Source: Nostoc favosum CHAB5714
GTDB taxonomy: Bacteria; Cyanobacteriota; Cyanobacteriia; Cyanobacteriales; Nostocaceae
Direction: 5' to 3'
NCBI RefSeq assembly: GCF_020829495.1
Contig: NZ_JAIVFQ010000015.1
Span: forward strand, 1 to 64,000
Length of the DNA: 64,000 nucleotides
This document shows positions 25,801 to 35,002 of the stretch, one piece after another; the first letter of the stretch is position 1, and every line of letters begins with the position of its first letter. The position numbers and the translations under genes are program-made. The notes beneath the pieces are model-generated. The model saw only the letters and a program-made list of their open reading frames with translations, searched no databases and was not told the origin of the DNA.

Positions 25801-25897
25801 AATTGAAAGCTCTGAAGGCACAATTTTACCAGTAGATTTATATGATGATGATGCCGATGATCAGACAATTTTTGGCAATAATTCTATTGGGGAATAG
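22895..25897 (+). CDS. NACHT/STAND NTPase with C-terminal pentapeptide repeats
   Basis: The 1000-residue protein has an uncharacterised helical N-terminal region (about 1-290), a NACHT-type NTPase domain with Walker A EPGYGKTS (K328) and Walker B LLLLDGLDELP (D391, D394, E395) plus the sensor strand KILLTSRS, a helical winged/middle region (about 470-800), and pentapeptide repeats A(N/D)LxxANL from about 820 to 915. The repeats are encoded by near-identical 15- and 30-bp DNA units. STAND NTPases switch on by nucleotide-dependent oligomerisation when a ligand binds the repeats; relatives act in signalling and in anti-phage defence (Avs-like). No effector domain is recognisable in the N-terminal region and no defence gene is adjacent, so the role is open. 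Confidence 0.85.
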   Translation: MNLSIRHWLAERYIAINQIRGFSAGQLAGIAYRIVQDMEVKSLMPFDICTLVEVLELPLGIVWEEISVISQLTENLLRSLSQKKPLKRNEGTWLAFQIGYLQALQAIIEQEASLQRPWLDRANIPILKEEMGKLTLQDSQLQGLLKTLSPGKLTDTQAEQALSLVADSLLVQQINNAAIAWLIANGAEEPEAKLLTERLLNSLPGHLLVVVTENAAPLAQLQKFFRLGISLSPNLITPEVGSIVGEKIDLHREHYRASLIKNLSMPLLMESFALKDIYVAQKGLPIEESISEQDKKTVKPVDLKTWAQQQLADLETIALIESEPGYGKTSFCQLWAAQVAQEFYPNWMPIVIRLRDVTYGKTFIETLNSAFAVNLSTWLEQENLPCLLLLDGLDELPPSAHGIRAKAIFIQQLLNFQSQHRHKILLTSRSTTLQEIAPEIPLPLKRIIIQPLDAEELKQWFQQWTKVQSLANAQNFFTFLKQAGLFASQSKLRELSALVRQPLMLHLLGILHREGLLDDELLHLAAHNPKSSLLWEIYHRLSRWLLGYPLTGGIKTMLLRSGLAHIHRTPEAIANLLASRHPEDLLEQMQAIALKILHSQRHQINLAGEFNSLPGFYFKIRDLESSGKSAAKTSLIEFSHIKLGEYLCAEAVTAELKLLTQCQDEVYGKLTFVLDSPSSVAQHIYNLLGYGILSQEIEELGIAILRREQKHKFSFEVLFQRLLSFWRAYCQGCWLNEGIAHKALTHFHELQNPVNVEQVNAAVGLNVFLLLCACYRETKVPFWPCGNPVNLAEFNPEALSALIARTSLLHKNAFATRIKSLAGLNLSGASLLQVMLTGVNLEQTNLSNAELIGANLAGANLQQANLAGANLQQANLAGANLQQANLTGANLQQANLTGANLNSANLTNACLFDAILAEADKKLAIDNDALFSQESFQRLKHLRSQQPFLSTVKIATNTDNWNKLPAIGLIESSEGTILPVDLYDDDADDQTIFGNNSIGE

Positions 25898-26015
25898 GGC
25901 ATTGGGGATTGGACATTGGTTATTAATTCTTGTCCCTCACTCCCTCACTCCCTCACTCCCTCATCTCCCCCTGCTCCCTCATCTCCCCCTGCTCCCTGCT
26001 CCCTATCCCTCTTGC
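25895..26015. repeat. Composite STRR block
   Basis: GGGCATTGGGGATTGGACATTGG units, CTCCCTCA heptamer-like runs and CTCATCTCCCCCTGCTCC units. It separates the NACHT gene from the convergent fur-type gene and reaches into the last codons region of the latter. Confidence 0.85.
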
Positions 26016-26449
26016 GGGTTACGGTAACCAAAAAAGTTAATACTGTAATCAGTAATCCGCACTCCTGTTTCTTCTTCAATTTTGCGGATTAACTCTTCTG
26101 GCAGTTCCACATGGACATCAAGAATTTGATTTGTATCTATACAGTTTACATGACTGTGAGAGTCACTGATATTGCCGTACAAACGCCCATCACAGCGTTC
26201 AATACACTCAATGATGCCCTGACTGGATAATGCTTCTAAATTTTGATAAACAGAAGTATGACCGATATCTTTACCTTGTTGGTTCAAGCGATCATAAATC
26301 TCTCTAGCAGAAAGATGTTCATTTGCTTGCCAAAGTAATTCCAGAATAAAGCGACGCTGGCGGCTGACGCGCATACCCAAGATTTGGCACTGCTCAAGCG
26401 CATCTTCTAGGGAACGAATTGGTTTTGTAGAAATTGTTTCTTTTTGCAT
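26003..26449 (-). CDS. furC: Fur family transcriptional regulator, FurC/PerR type
   Basis: From ATG 26449 the product has 148 residues and a Fur-type winged helix: MRVSRQRRFILELLWQANEHLSAREIYDRL, GHTSVYQNLEALSSQGIIE, then RLYGNISDSHSHVNC and a C-terminal dimerisation domain. It closely resembles the cyanobacterial FurC (PerR) paralogue as I recall it, which controls peroxide-response genes; the metal-binding His/Asp/Cys set of Fur proper (HHDH) is reduced here to SHSHVNC, and no CxxC zinc pairs are present. An upstream in-frame ATG at 26485 would add 12 residues with no family resemblance. The symbol is by similarity from memory. Confidence 0.8.
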   Translation of the reverse strand: MQKETISTKPIRSLEDALEQCQILGMRVSRQRRFILELLWQANEHLSAREIYDRLNQQGKDIGHTSVYQNLEALSSQGIIECIERCDGRLYGNISDSHSHVNCIDTNQILDVHVELPEELIRKIEEETGVRITDYSINFFGYRNPQEG

Positions 26450-26485
26450 ATTACAGTTTCTTAACTGTTGAGGGAATTTTCCCAT

Positions 26486-27208
26486 TTAAATGTTTATTGC
26501 TTATTTAATATATGCAATGATATTGCATACTACTTTTTCACCTGTACTTGTGTTTTGGCTTTTGATGCTGCGGAAGTTACAGGTTGCGATAATGATTTTT
26601 TTGCTTATTGACGGCTACTTTGTCAGACCTTAATCTAAAACAAACTCATTACAACTTTAACTTAAAATTGCTGTAAATGTCCACCTTGGGAAAGGCAACG
26701 TCTGCCCCAAGTAGGCTAATTCTAATGGCACACCATGTTAATCGTGTAGTAATTTTTTAGTTAAATGCGAGTATTTATCGCCATTACGAAAGTAACATTT
26801 AAGTGGAGAAATTTGGTGTACGTGAGTGGCGTAGGCTAGCAAAAACCGCAGGCATCACCATCTGCTCATATCAAGGTTAGCAACGAGATGTATATTTGTT
26901 ATAACGAGCGGAAATTAAGCAAAAGTATCAAATAAATTAGAGAAGGTCAGACTTGTATACAGACCTTGTATATAACAGTCCTATTTGATTCGTGAAAAAT
27001 ATAAATAAAAAAACGAACCGCAAAGTATTGGCTTTGGGCGCAAAGGGAAGAAAGAAGAAAGAGATATATAATTTTCACAAATGATTTAGGACTGCTATAG
27101 GTTGACCAATTATCAGCAAAAAAAGTATTAGTAAATACTAATTTATTTCTAAAGGTTAATCTAGCGTCAATCCCTGAAAGCTGCTACTGTAGATTCTCGA
27201 TCCTACAG
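26486..27208. other. Intergenic region, no gene recognised; contains one MITE-like element
   Basis: About 720 bp between the divergent furC-type and CRR6 genes. Apart from the element at 26971-27099 and a dispersed fragment near 26825-26855 (GTGGCGTAGGCTAGC...GCAGGCATCACC), I see AT-rich sequence, probably holding both promoters. No tRNA or conserved small RNA was recognised. Confidence 0.7.
26971..27099. mobile_element. MITE-like element E3
   Basis: Inexact terminal inverted repeats TATAACAGTCCTATTTGATT and (reverse) TATAGCAGTCCTAAATCATT, continued by GTGAAAA, enclose 129 bp. The interior holds AACGAACCGCAAAG and CGCAAAG, the same module seen inside E1 copy b, E2 and E5. The TATA ends are compatible with TA targeting, as in IS630/Tc1-type elements, but no transposase is present. 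Confidence 0.8.
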
Positions 27209-27709
27209 TTGAGCATCAAAAAAGTGGCTGCTGAATCAAAGACAATCGCGATCGCACTCAATAATGACTTCATTAACAATCTGGATCTGTCGCCTGCGTC
27301 AACGGTGATTGAAGAACTGCTGCAAGATGGGGCCGCATCCCATGAACAGCAGCTACGCTTTGATATCAATTATGAACTCGAACCTGGCGACCCACGGGAA
27401 CTCTCAGAAATTCCAGAGGTGCGGCTGTGGTTTGTGCGCCTAGATGCCAAATACCCTTGGTTGCCATTTTTACTAGATTGGAAAGCTGGAGAATTTGCTC
27501 GTTATAGCGCCATGCTTGTACCACACCAGTTCAGTTCCAAAGAAGGCATTCAGTACAATCCTGAAGCCTTAGAAATATTTTTGATGCACAAAATCTTTAT
27601 TTTAGGTGATTGGCTCAAACAACAAAATATCCCCAGCCTCTCGCGGCTGAAGTCTATGGCCCAAATGCTGGGTTATGAATTAGAGGATGCTTTTTTTGAA
27701 ATATTTTAA
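27209..27709 (+). CDS. CRR6 family NdhI maturation factor (DUF1817)
   Basis: The 166-residue product carries the conserved block NNLDLSPA..VIEELL, GDPRELSEIPEVRLWFVRLDA.YPWLPFLLDWKAGEFARYSAMLVPHQFS and GIQYNPEALEIFLMHKIF, which identifies CRR6 (chlororespiratory reduction 6). CRR6 assists assembly of the NdhI subunit into the hydrophilic arm of the photosynthetic NDH-1 complex. The start is uncertain: TTG 27209 opens the frame and GTG 27224 is an alternative; there is no good ribosome binding site for either. Confidence 0.88.
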   Translation: MSIKKVAAESKTIAIALNNDFINNLDLSPASTVIEELLQDGAASHEQQLRFDINYELEPGDPRELSEIPEVRLWFVRLDAKYPWLPFLLDWKAGEFARYSAMLVPHQFSSKEGIQYNPEALEIFLMHKIFILGDWLKQQNIPSLSRLKSMAQMLGYELEDAFFEIF

Positions 27710-27740
27710 TCCTGAGTTCTCGTTTACGTGAGGTATACCC

Positions 27741-27985
27741 GTAGGGGCACGGCACTGCCCATTGGTGTCAACTTAAACTCAAACGCTTATCCCACAGGCG
27801 TTTTACCCCCCTTAATCCCCCCGATATATTGGGGGGAAACAAGAAAATCCAGTTCCCTCCCCTTGGAAAGGGGAGGGTTAGGGTGGGGTAACGCGGATCG
27901 TGATGGGAAGTCAGAGAACTGAATATCACGTTTTGACAAGGGTTTCACGTTAAGTTGACACCAATGGGCACTGCCGTGCCTCTAC
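27741..27985. mobile_element. MITE-like element, family E4 (copy a)
   Basis: Long terminal inverted repeats of about 36 bp, GTAGGGGCACGGCACTGCCC then ATTGGTGTCAACTTAA, and the complement at the right end with a few mismatches. The 245-bp interior has CCCCCTTAATCCCCCC and GGGGAGGGTTAGGGTGGGG runs. Other copies are at 56620 (opposite orientation of the interior) and 60366. Confidence 0.9.
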
Positions 27986-28138
27986 ACCTTGCGATGTAAT
28001 GTTGTACCGCATCTGAATGGGAACCGCTATAACCGCAAAATCTAGCTGTCACGTCTAGGTTTTGCGGCCATTCAACAAACGCATAACTATATTGGATATC
28101 CAATAGACTGATTGCAGAAGTTGAGACAAACTGCTGGT

Positions 28139-29098
28139 TTAGCCGCCCCAAATTTTCTCCAAAACTGCGTTTGGTAAAACATCTGCCGTTTTTCCCGTGG
28201 GGGATTCAATAGCCAGGAATTTATCGTTTTTCGGCAACAACTTAGCTGGATCAGTGGGCCCAAATAGGGCAATGGTATAGGTTTGGACTGCAACACTCAG
28301 TTGTAGTGCCGCACTATCAGTAGACAACATCAGATTTGCCCCGGCAATTATGGCAGCTAACTTACCAATATCATCTGGGGCAGTCACCTTGATATCTAGA
28401 GAAGACCCCAGAAGCGATCGCACAAACTGCTCATCGTCAACTCCCTTAATCACCACCACAGGCAGATCCGGTTGCTTATCTTGGAAGTTTTGAATAATTT
28501 GATGCCACTTCTGGACAGGGTAGATTTTATCCAGTTCTTTAGCCTGGGATAACTGGCCAGAACCGCCATGAATCAAGATATAGCCTGTTTCATGCACCCC
28601 TAAACGTTTTTGTTCCTTTTCTGCCCAGTCAATATCTGTTTTTGGCACATTTACAGCTAATTCTGGAACAGGGGTTTTTATGCTTAATGGTTGCAGCAAA
28701 TCATGATATAATGCCGCCGCATACCGGGATGGTTTGAATGGGACAGCGTGGGTAAGAAAAACCGCTCCTTTGCCTTGGTAGCCAATGCGTGTGGTAATTC
28801 CTGTCAACCAGAGTAAAAGACCCACCAACCAATTTTGCTTAACAGCAATGGCAACATCGTATTCGCGATCGCGAATTGTCCCCACCAAGTTACCCCAATC
28901 TGCCAGACTATTACGGTCTTGAAAATCAAAGGGCAGTACCTCGTGAACTGACTTGCTCACTCGGTAGGCAGCCTTTGACCGGGGTTCAACAACGACATCT
29001 ATCTGAGCGTTAGGGTAATTGCGCTTCAGGTCATCTAGAGTCGGAAAGAAGAGAATTTGGTCGCCAATTCCGCCAGGTACAAGGGCTACTACTCGCAT
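28139..29098 (-). CDS. Glycosyltransferase family 9 (heptosyltransferase-like) protein
   Basis: The 319-residue product has the GT9 N-terminal motif MRVVALVPGGIGDQILFFPTL, the central GYILIHGGSGQLSQAKELDKIYPVQKW sugar-nucleotide region, and the C-terminal LSTDSAALQLSVAV and LFGPTDPAK segments. GT9 enzymes add heptose or other sugars to lipopolysaccharide from ADP-sugars at the cytoplasmic face. In most members the C-terminal motif reads TDSGxMHxA; here Gly and His are replaced (SAALQLS), so activity may differ. It is divergent from ispD with 58-70 bases between starts. Confidence 0.85.
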   Translation of the reverse strand: MRVVALVPGGIGDQILFFPTLDDLKRNYPNAQIDVVVEPRSKAAYRVSKSVHEVLPFDFQDRNSLADWGNLVGTIRDREYDVAIAVKQNWLVGLLLWLTGITTRIGYQGKGAVFLTHAVPFKPSRYAAALYHDLLQPLSIKTPVPELAVNVPKTDIDWAEKEQKRLGVHETGYILIHGGSGQLSQAKELDKIYPVQKWHQIIQNFQDKQPDLPVVVIKGVDDEQFVRSLLGSSLDIKVTAPDDIGKLAAIIAGANLMLSTDSAALQLSVAVQTYTIALFGPTDPAKLLPKNDKFLAIESPTGKTADVLPNAVLEKIWGG

Positions 29099-29167
29099 AA
29101 TATTTATTGACGCTTACTCGCTCCCTATTTTAGGGGAAAATATATAGCTTAAAGATTGAGGAATTCT

Positions 29168-29851
29168 GTGTATTTACTAATTCCAGCTGCGGGAATCGGA
29201 AAAAGAATGGGGAGTAACCGCAATAAACTCCTACTCCTCGTGCGATCGCAACCAATTATTGCCTGGACTCTATTAGCCGCAGAAGCCGCCAGTACAATCA
29301 GTTGGATCGGAATTATTTCTCAGCCTACCGATTGGCCAGACTTCAACGCAATTCTCGCCGATCTGAAGCTGACTAAACCAGTGGAATTGATTACAGGTGG
29401 TTCCACCCGCCAAGAATCTGTTTACAATGGCTTGCAGGCGCTACCAATAGCCGCAGAACAAGTGTTAATTCATGATGGGGCTAGATGCCTGGCCACACCA
29501 GATTTATTTAACTCTTGTGCCGAGGCCATTCGCCATTGTCCCGGTTTAATTGCTGGTGTACCCGTCAAAGACACCATCAAAGTTGTCGATGAACAAGGCA
29601 TAATTCAAAAAACACCCGACAGACGGCAATTATGGGCGGCACAAACTCCCCAAGGATTTGATGTCAAGTTGTTGAAACAGTGCCACGCTGAAGGTGTCCG
29701 TCAAGGTTGGGAAGTAACTGACGACGCCGCTCTATTTGAAAAGTGCGGTATTGAAGTGCGAATTGTCGAGGGAGAAGAGACAAATTTAAAAGTGACAACT
29801 CCCCAAGATTTAGCGATCGCAGAATTTATTCTCACAACAAGAGGTTTTTGA
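29168..29851 (+). CDS. ispD: 2-C-methyl-D-erythritol 4-phosphate cytidylyltransferase IspD
   Basis: IspD couples CTP to methylerythritol phosphate, the third step of the plastid/bacterial MEP isoprenoid pathway that feeds carotenoid, chlorophyll and quinone synthesis. Motifs seen: LIPAAGIGKRMGSNRNKLLL (CTP site), GGSTRQESVYNGL, HDGARCL, and VTDDAALFE. GTG 29168 (MYLLIPAAG) is preferred over the TTG at 29156 because homologues begin about there. The gene ends directly before an STRR block. A second MEP-pathway gene, ispG, is at 37 kb, not linked. Confidence 0.93.
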   Translation: MYLLIPAAGIGKRMGSNRNKLLLLVRSQPIIAWTLLAAEAASTISWIGIISQPTDWPDFNAILADLKLTKPVELITGGSTRQESVYNGLQALPIAAEQVLIHDGARCLATPDLFNSCAEAIRHCPGLIAGVPVKDTIKVVDEQGIIQKTPDRRQLWAAQTPQGFDVKLLKQCHAEGVRQGWEVTDDAALFEKCGIEVRIVEGEETNLKVTTPQDLAIAEFILTTRGF

Positions 29852-29853
29852 GG

Positions 29854-29997
29854 GAGTGGGGAGTGGGGAGTGGGGAGTGGGGGGATGAGGGAGTGAGGGA
29901 GATGAGGGGGATAAGGGGGATGAGGGAGAAGAATTAATAACCAATGCCCCATGCCTCATGCCCCATGCCCAATGCCCCATGCCCCATGCCCCATTTG
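29854..29997. repeat. Composite STRR block: GGGGAGT, GATGAGGGG, CCCATGC arrays
   Basis: Starts 3 bases after the ispD stop. Order: GGGAGTG heptamers, GATGAGGGG nonamers, spacer GAATTAATAACC, then CCCATGC/CCAATGC heptamers, as in the block at 2863-3008. A smaller TAATGACC heptamer array follows at 30063-30103. Confidence 0.92.
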
Positions 29998-30107
29998 AGA
30001 GTTTCAAACAATATTTTGACAATTTAGGATATAATGCCACACACTTGTTGATTGTTAGTTGTCATCTGCTAATGACCAATGACTAATGACCAATGACCAA
30101 TAACTAA

Positions 30108-30785
<678 letters not shown>

Positions 30786-30874
30786 CCTCTTTTTGACTTA
30801 TACCTGTGGTGAATGCGCTACCCTTGTACTATGGTTTAGAGTAGAGTTAGCAATTAAGCTAAATAAAACTGCCA

Positions 30875-31222
30875 ATGGTGTTTAATCCTGACTTTTTAAA
30901 TGACAACTCTGAGGAACACCCTAATCAACTTCTTTCAGACCACTCTGAGCAATACCCCAATCAGTTACTCAAATATCTACAGCATCAGTCTCCTGATGTT
31001 TTAGCCAGGATTGCTCAGTCCGCCAGCCCCGAAATTAAACAAATCATCTCGCAAAATGTCCAAGGGCTTGTGGGAATGCTCCCGCCAGAAAGTTTCAACG
31101 TGCAAATCACAACAGATCGGGAGAATTTAGCTGGGCTTCTAGCGTCGGCCATGATGACAGGGTATTTTCTGCGCCAGATGGAACAAAGAATGCAGTTAGA
31201 GCATTTGTCTAATGGTCAATAA
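30875..31222 (+). CDS. DUF760 family protein
   Basis: A 115-residue product with an acidic N terminus and the block NQLLKYLQHQSPDVLARIAQSASPEIKQIISQNVQGLVGMLPPESFNVQITTDRENLAGLLASAMMTGYFLRQMEQRM. This matches the DUF760 family shared by cyanobacteria and chloroplasts (assignment from memory); a role in regulated protein degradation has been suggested for plant members, but its function here is not known. No membrane span or catalytic motif is visible. Confidence 0.8.
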   Translation: MVFNPDFLNDNSEEHPNQLLSDHSEQYPNQLLKYLQHQSPDVLARIAQSASPEIKQIISQNVQGLVGMLPPESFNVQITTDRENLAGLLASAMMTGYFLRQMEQRMQLEHLSNGQ

Positions 31223-31261
31223 TCAATAGTCAGTAGTCAAATATTCTGGGACTATTGACCA

Positions 31262-31445
31262 AATAAGTACTAATTCGTAATTCGTAATTCGTAATTAAAA
31301 AGGGTATAGCAGCCCACACTAAATTAAAAATTCAGTGGTTAACAAGACATGTGTGGAGAGTTCAAGCTTCCACTGATAGCGACGCCCAAAGCGAGTCCGC
31401 CAGCGTCTTGCAACTACGAATTACGAATTATCAATTATGAATTAT
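31262..31445. repeat. TAATTCG / GAATTAC heptamer arrays in inverted orientation
   Basis: TAATTCG heptamers at 31272-31298 and their complement (ACGAATTA) at 31418-31443 bracket about 120 bp containing GCGACGCCCAAAGCGAGTCCGCC. The two arrays could pair. Confidence 0.8.
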
Positions 31446-31450
31446 TTTGA

Positions 31451-32665
31451 CTACTTCGTTTCAGGATAAGCTCCTGATTGTACTTTGAAGGTTTGAATTT
31501 TACCGCTACGGTTGACTTCGATAGCTATTATGTCCCCAACTTTGCTGGACTCTACCAGCTTCTGAACTTGGGCTGAGATTTTGACTGGTTTACCGTTAAC
31601 TTTTTGAATCACGTCTCCAGGAAGCAGCCCTCCACGCTTGGCTGGGGAATCCTCTGAGACTCCTTTAATCACAATCCCAGCTTCCTGCTGAATGTTCAGT
31701 TGATTTTCTTGATTAATCTGCTGTTTTCTGATGGGAGAAAGGTCTGCCATTTCAATACCTAAGAAGGGATGTTCCACACGCCCTTTGGTAAAAAGTTCGT
31801 TGGCGATGCGGGCGGCGGTTTCAATGGGGATGGCGAAACCGAGTCCTTGAGCATCAGCGCGGATGGCAGTGTTAACACCAATCACTTCGCCTTGGGCGTT
31901 TAACAAGGGGCCACCAGAATTACCAGGGTTAATTGCGGCATCAGTTTGGATAAAGCTGACTCGCTTATCTGGGACACCAACTTGAGTGCTGGTGCGATCT
32001 GTAGCGCTGATGATGCCGATAGTGACAGTATTATCTAAACCTAGAGGATTGCCAATAGCGATCGCCCATTGTCCTGGTATTAAGTTTTGCGAATTGCCTA
32101 ACTTTACTGTCGGTAAATGATCTGCTTTTATTTTGACCACCGCCACATCTGTCACCGAATCAACTCCTACCACCTTCCCCTCTAAACTCCGACCATCCTT
32201 GAGGGTGACTTGTACTGTATCTGTATCTGCTACTACATGAGCGTTGGTGAGTAATTCTCCATCTTCGCTCAAAATAAACCCCGATCCTGTACCGCGCTCA
32301 ATGCGTTCTTGGGGAATTGGTTGCTCATCCTCTCCAAAGAATCGCCGCAAGAGGGGATTTTTCAAAGCGTCAGAGATAGGATTGGCGACTTTGCGAGTGG
32401 CATTAATTCGCACCACAGCCGGGCCAACTTTTTGTACTGCCGTCGCAATAAAATTCACATTATCGCCCCCAGTAGCCCCAATCGCTCCGTTAGAAGAATT
32501 TGGCACTACAGATTCTGGAGGCGAAGCCATTGTTACATTTTTTAACTGTTGGAACGAAGAATTTTTGAGCAGGAGATAGCGACTGCCAAATAAACCTGCA
32601 CCACAGCCAAACGCCAGTAAAAATACATAAACCGCCAGTTGCTTTAAGGATAACTTCATAATCAT
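31451..32665 (-). CDS. HtrA/Deg-type trypsin-like serine protease with PDZ domain
   Basis: The 404-residue product has an N-terminal signal/anchor (LAVYVFLLAFGCGAGLFGS), a trypsin-like domain with the triad His (LLTNAHVV), Asp (SVTDVAVVKI) and Ser (NPGNSGGPLL), and one C-terminal PDZ domain (GIVIKGVSEDSPAKRGGLLPGDVIQKVNG). This is the layout of the cyanobacterial Deg proteases HhoA, HhoB and HtrA, which handle misfolded periplasmic or thylakoid-lumen proteins. Which of the three it corresponds to cannot be decided here. Start ATG 32665 or the internal ATG 32659 are both possible. Confidence 0.9.
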   Translation of the reverse strand: MIMKLSLKQLAVYVFLLAFGCGAGLFGSRYLLLKNSSFQQLKNVTMASPPESVVPNSSNGAIGATGGDNVNFIATAVQKVGPAVVRINATRKVANPISDALKNPLLRRFFGEDEQPIPQERIERGTGSGFILSEDGELLTNAHVVADTDTVQVTLKDGRSLEGKVVGVDSVTDVAVVKIKADHLPTVKLGNSQNLIPGQWAIAIGNPLGLDNTVTIGIISATDRTSTQVGVPDKRVSFIQTDAAINPGNSGGPLLNAQGEVIGVNTAIRADAQGLGFAIPIETAARIANELFTKGRVEHPFLGIEMADLSPIRKQQINQENQLNIQQEAGIVIKGVSEDSPAKRGGLLPGDVIQKVNGKPVKISAQVQKLVESSKVGDIIAIEVNRSGKIQTFKVQSGAYPETK

Positions 32666-32743
32666 TCTGCTTAAGGACAGAAATGCAGTTGCTAATTTCT
32701 AAGTGTAGTCAAGCTAACGGCAAGTGGACAGATCAATTTACGA

Positions 32744-32866
32744 GGAATTGGGGATTGGGGATTGGGGATTGGGCATTGGGCATTGGTTATTCTTCTTGTC
32801 TCCCTGCTTCCCCTGCTCCCCCTGCTCCCTCCACTCCCCACTCCCCACTCCCCACTTTTCCCATTT
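32744..32866. repeat. Composite STRR block
   Basis: GGGGATT heptamers, GGGCATT units, CCCCTGCTC runs and CCCCACT heptamers ending about 36 bases before the LysM-M23 gene. Confidence 0.88.
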
Positions 32867-32901
32867 AAAATTTAAAGTTAATGCGATCTTGACCTGTATA
32901 C

Positions 32902-33795
32902 ATGACTTTACCCTTTCGTCAACTGTTTCTCTGTAGCTTAGTTAGCGCCTTGAGCTTAGTATCCATACTGCCAAACATCAACAGCGCCAACGCTGCTGTG
33001 GGTGGTTGTCCAACTCCAGCCCTATCTCGCTTCCAACGCCATAAAGTTGTTCGTGGCGAAACTCTAGAGAGCATAGCCCAGCGCTACAATCTCATACCTA
33101 CAACTATTATCGGCATGAATCCAGCTTTGCAAAGCGGTGCAATCGCAGCCGTTGGTAGTGTACTTCAGATTCCTCCTTACAATGGGATTGTCGTCGAAGT
33201 ACCTCGCGGTCAAACTTGGCGACAAGTGGCAGCACAATACAAAGTTCGTGCTGATAGCCTTTTTGAAGTGAATGGCTGCCAACAAGACCCCAGAATTGTG
33301 TTTGTTCCGGGGGTAAATTGGTCGCCCAATGGTGTTGTAACTAAGTCCGCTTTACCTACTAATGCAGGTACGCCAAACCGTGCATCCTTGTCTGGCTATC
33401 CTTTGGAGGAAGTGGCAAATGTGGGATTAGCTTACGGCTGGCAAATTAATCCTGCTACAAGTCAAGTTTTCTTCCATAGTGGTGTTGATTTATTAGCACC
33501 AGTTGGTACAGATGTGCTAGCGATCGCGCCTGGAACCATAGCCTTTGCTAATGACCAAGGTTCATACGGCAAGTTGGTCATTATTAACCATAGTGGCGGA
33601 CTCCAAAGCCGCTATGCCCAGCTTGACAGTATCAAGGTTACAGTTGGTCAACAAGTAAAAAAAGGAGACTTACTGGGAACAGTAGGCACTAGTGGACAAC
33701 CAACCTCCAGTCAACCGCACCTCCATTTTGAAGTGCGTTCTAGCTCATCTCTGGGTTGGGTAGCGCAAGATCCAAAGGGTTATTTGAAGAAATGA
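32902..33795 (+). CDS. LysM domain M23 family peptidase (murein endopeptidase-like)
   Basis: The 297-residue product has a signal peptide (cleavage near SANAAVGG), a LysM domain (about 47-92, HKVVRGETLESIAQRYNLIPTTIIGMNPAL), a second partial LysM-like segment (about 96-140), and a C-terminal M23 LytM domain with HSGVDL, the GSYGKLVIINH strand, and PHLHFEV; the zinc ligands are the His and Asp of HSGVD and the first His of HLH. Such enzymes cleave peptidoglycan cross-links or activate amidases. The ATG 32902 is near the STRR block; no clear ribosome binding site. Confidence 0.9.
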   Translation: MTLPFRQLFLCSLVSALSLVSILPNINSANAAVGGCPTPALSRFQRHKVVRGETLESIAQRYNLIPTTIIGMNPALQSGAIAAVGSVLQIPPYNGIVVEVPRGQTWRQVAAQYKVRADSLFEVNGCQQDPRIVFVPGVNWSPNGVVTKSALPTNAGTPNRASLSGYPLEEVANVGLAYGWQINPATSQVFFHSGVDLLAPVGTDVLAIAPGTIAFANDQGSYGKLVIINHSGGLQSRYAQLDSIKVTVGQQVKKGDLLGTVGTSGQPTSSQPHLHFEVRSSSSLGWVAQDPKGYLKK

Positions 33796-33805
33796 GGTTT
33801 GTTTT

Positions 33806-33890
33806 GAAACGCAGAGGAACGCAAAGGAAAGCGCAAAGGAACGCAAAGGAAATCTCTGTGTTCCTCTGCGAAACCTTTGCGATCCTTTGC
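33806..33890. repeat. Hairpin of GCAAAGGAAC-type repeats between convergent genes
   Basis: AACGCAGAGGAACGCAAAGG at the left and CCTTTGCGATCCTTTGCGTT at the right pair, with TTCCTCTGCG and CGCAGAGGAA also complementary. It lies between the convergent LysM-M23 and isochorismatase-like genes and may act as a bidirectional terminator. The core resembles the TTTGCGTCCTTTGCG module of several elements. Confidence 0.75.
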
Positions 33891-33891
33891 G

Positions 33892-34929
33892 TTAAAAAAA
33901 AGATGCTATATTTTCGCTAGATTTTACAATGTGCATTCCTGCCTCTGCAAACCTTGTAAATGCTGCATCTGCCTGTTCTGTGTAGTCCACAACACCGGGA
34001 ACAACAACAGGCGAAGTAGAATCTTCTAGCAAATAGATTTTTTGAGCAAGGGTGGCATCTACCTGTTTAATTTCTGTTAATAAATCGTCAATTGTCCAGG
34101 CAACACAGTGACTTTTAGCTTGACCACCAATAATAACAGTATCAAATTCTAAAAGTTGCTTAATCAGACGCGTGTTCTTTTGGGCAAGTGGACGTTGCTC
34201 AAAATCTTCCAACACCTCTGGACGCAAAATAGAATAGTTTTCTGTTAAGGGATTCTCACCTTTGATTTCAAATTGAGTCTGACTCTGACGAGCAATACCG
34301 TGAAAAAATATCGTTTCTTCTACTGATGGAACTAAAGCATGACCAATACCACCTAACATAGAATGATAAGGCCAAACTGTGAGGGGATATTTACCGTCTT
34401 GACTTAGTTGCTTAACATAATGGTAAGTATGTTTTTCTAATAATTCATAATTCCCATTAGTAACAGTGTCAGCAACTGCTGGGTTGACTTTCCAAATACC
34501 TTGTTGAATATCTGCTGGGGTGATGCTAGTCGCTGCTGGAGTGGGATGTTCTCCGGCGGCGTTCACCCAAAAGATCGGATGGAAGATTTGTGTTGCTGTG
34601 TGGGTATCTAAAGTAGGTACAATTTTTGTAATTACTCCCAAGTTGCGATAGATAAACTCACATAATCTGACATTATCATCCACTGCTCCATTCCCGGATT
34701 TTCCACCTACAAATAATTCAAATCCAGGGATGCAGAAGGTGTTTTGGACATCAATTAACAGTAGGCAAATACGGCTTTTATCAGAAGATGCAGGTTTAAT
34801 ATCGTGTTGTTTTGCCCAGATTTCAGCTTCGGCGGCACGTTCTTGGTAAGATACGCGCCAGACTTCGCCCACTTCTTCAGGGTTAAAGTGTGGGGGAATT
34901 GGTAGTTGGGGGGTTATTTGGGTGTTCAT
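33892..34929 (-). CDS. Isochorismatase-like cysteine hydrolase
   Basis: The 345-residue product contains the isochorismatase/nicotinamidase fold with the catalytic Asp in [11 protein letters not shown], a Lys in [10 protein letters not shown] and the nucleophilic Cys in [15 protein letters not shown], together with a C-terminal [17 protein letters not shown] segment. It is longer than typical 200-residue members, with an N-terminal extension of about 50 residues and inserts around residues 120-150. Members hydrolyse amides or vinyl ethers such as nicotinamide or isochorismate; the substrate cannot be told. It is not part of an obvious operon. Confidence 0.83.
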   Translation of the reverse strand: MNTQITPQLPIPPHFNPEEVGEVWRVSYQERAAEAEIWAKQHDIKPASSDKSRICLLLIDVQNTFCIPGFELFVGGKSGNGAVDDNVRLCEFIYRNLGVITKIVPTLDTHTATQIFHPIFWVNAAGEHPTPAATSITPADIQQGIWKVNPAVADTVTNGNYELLEKHTYHYVKQLSQDGKYPLTVWPYHSMLGGIGHALVPSVEETIFFHGIARQSQTQFEIKGENPLTENYSILRPEVLEDFEQRPLAQKNTRLIKQLLEFDTVIIGGQAKSHCVAWTIDDLLTEIKQVDATLAQKIYLLEDSTSPVVVPGVVDYTEQADAAFTRFAEAGMHIVKSSENIASFF

Positions 34930-35002
34930 AATTACAGCCGCTTTTATTCTGTAATAACATCTATGATTTCAATCCCCAAATTTTCTCAAGTCTAGCGTTA
35001 CC

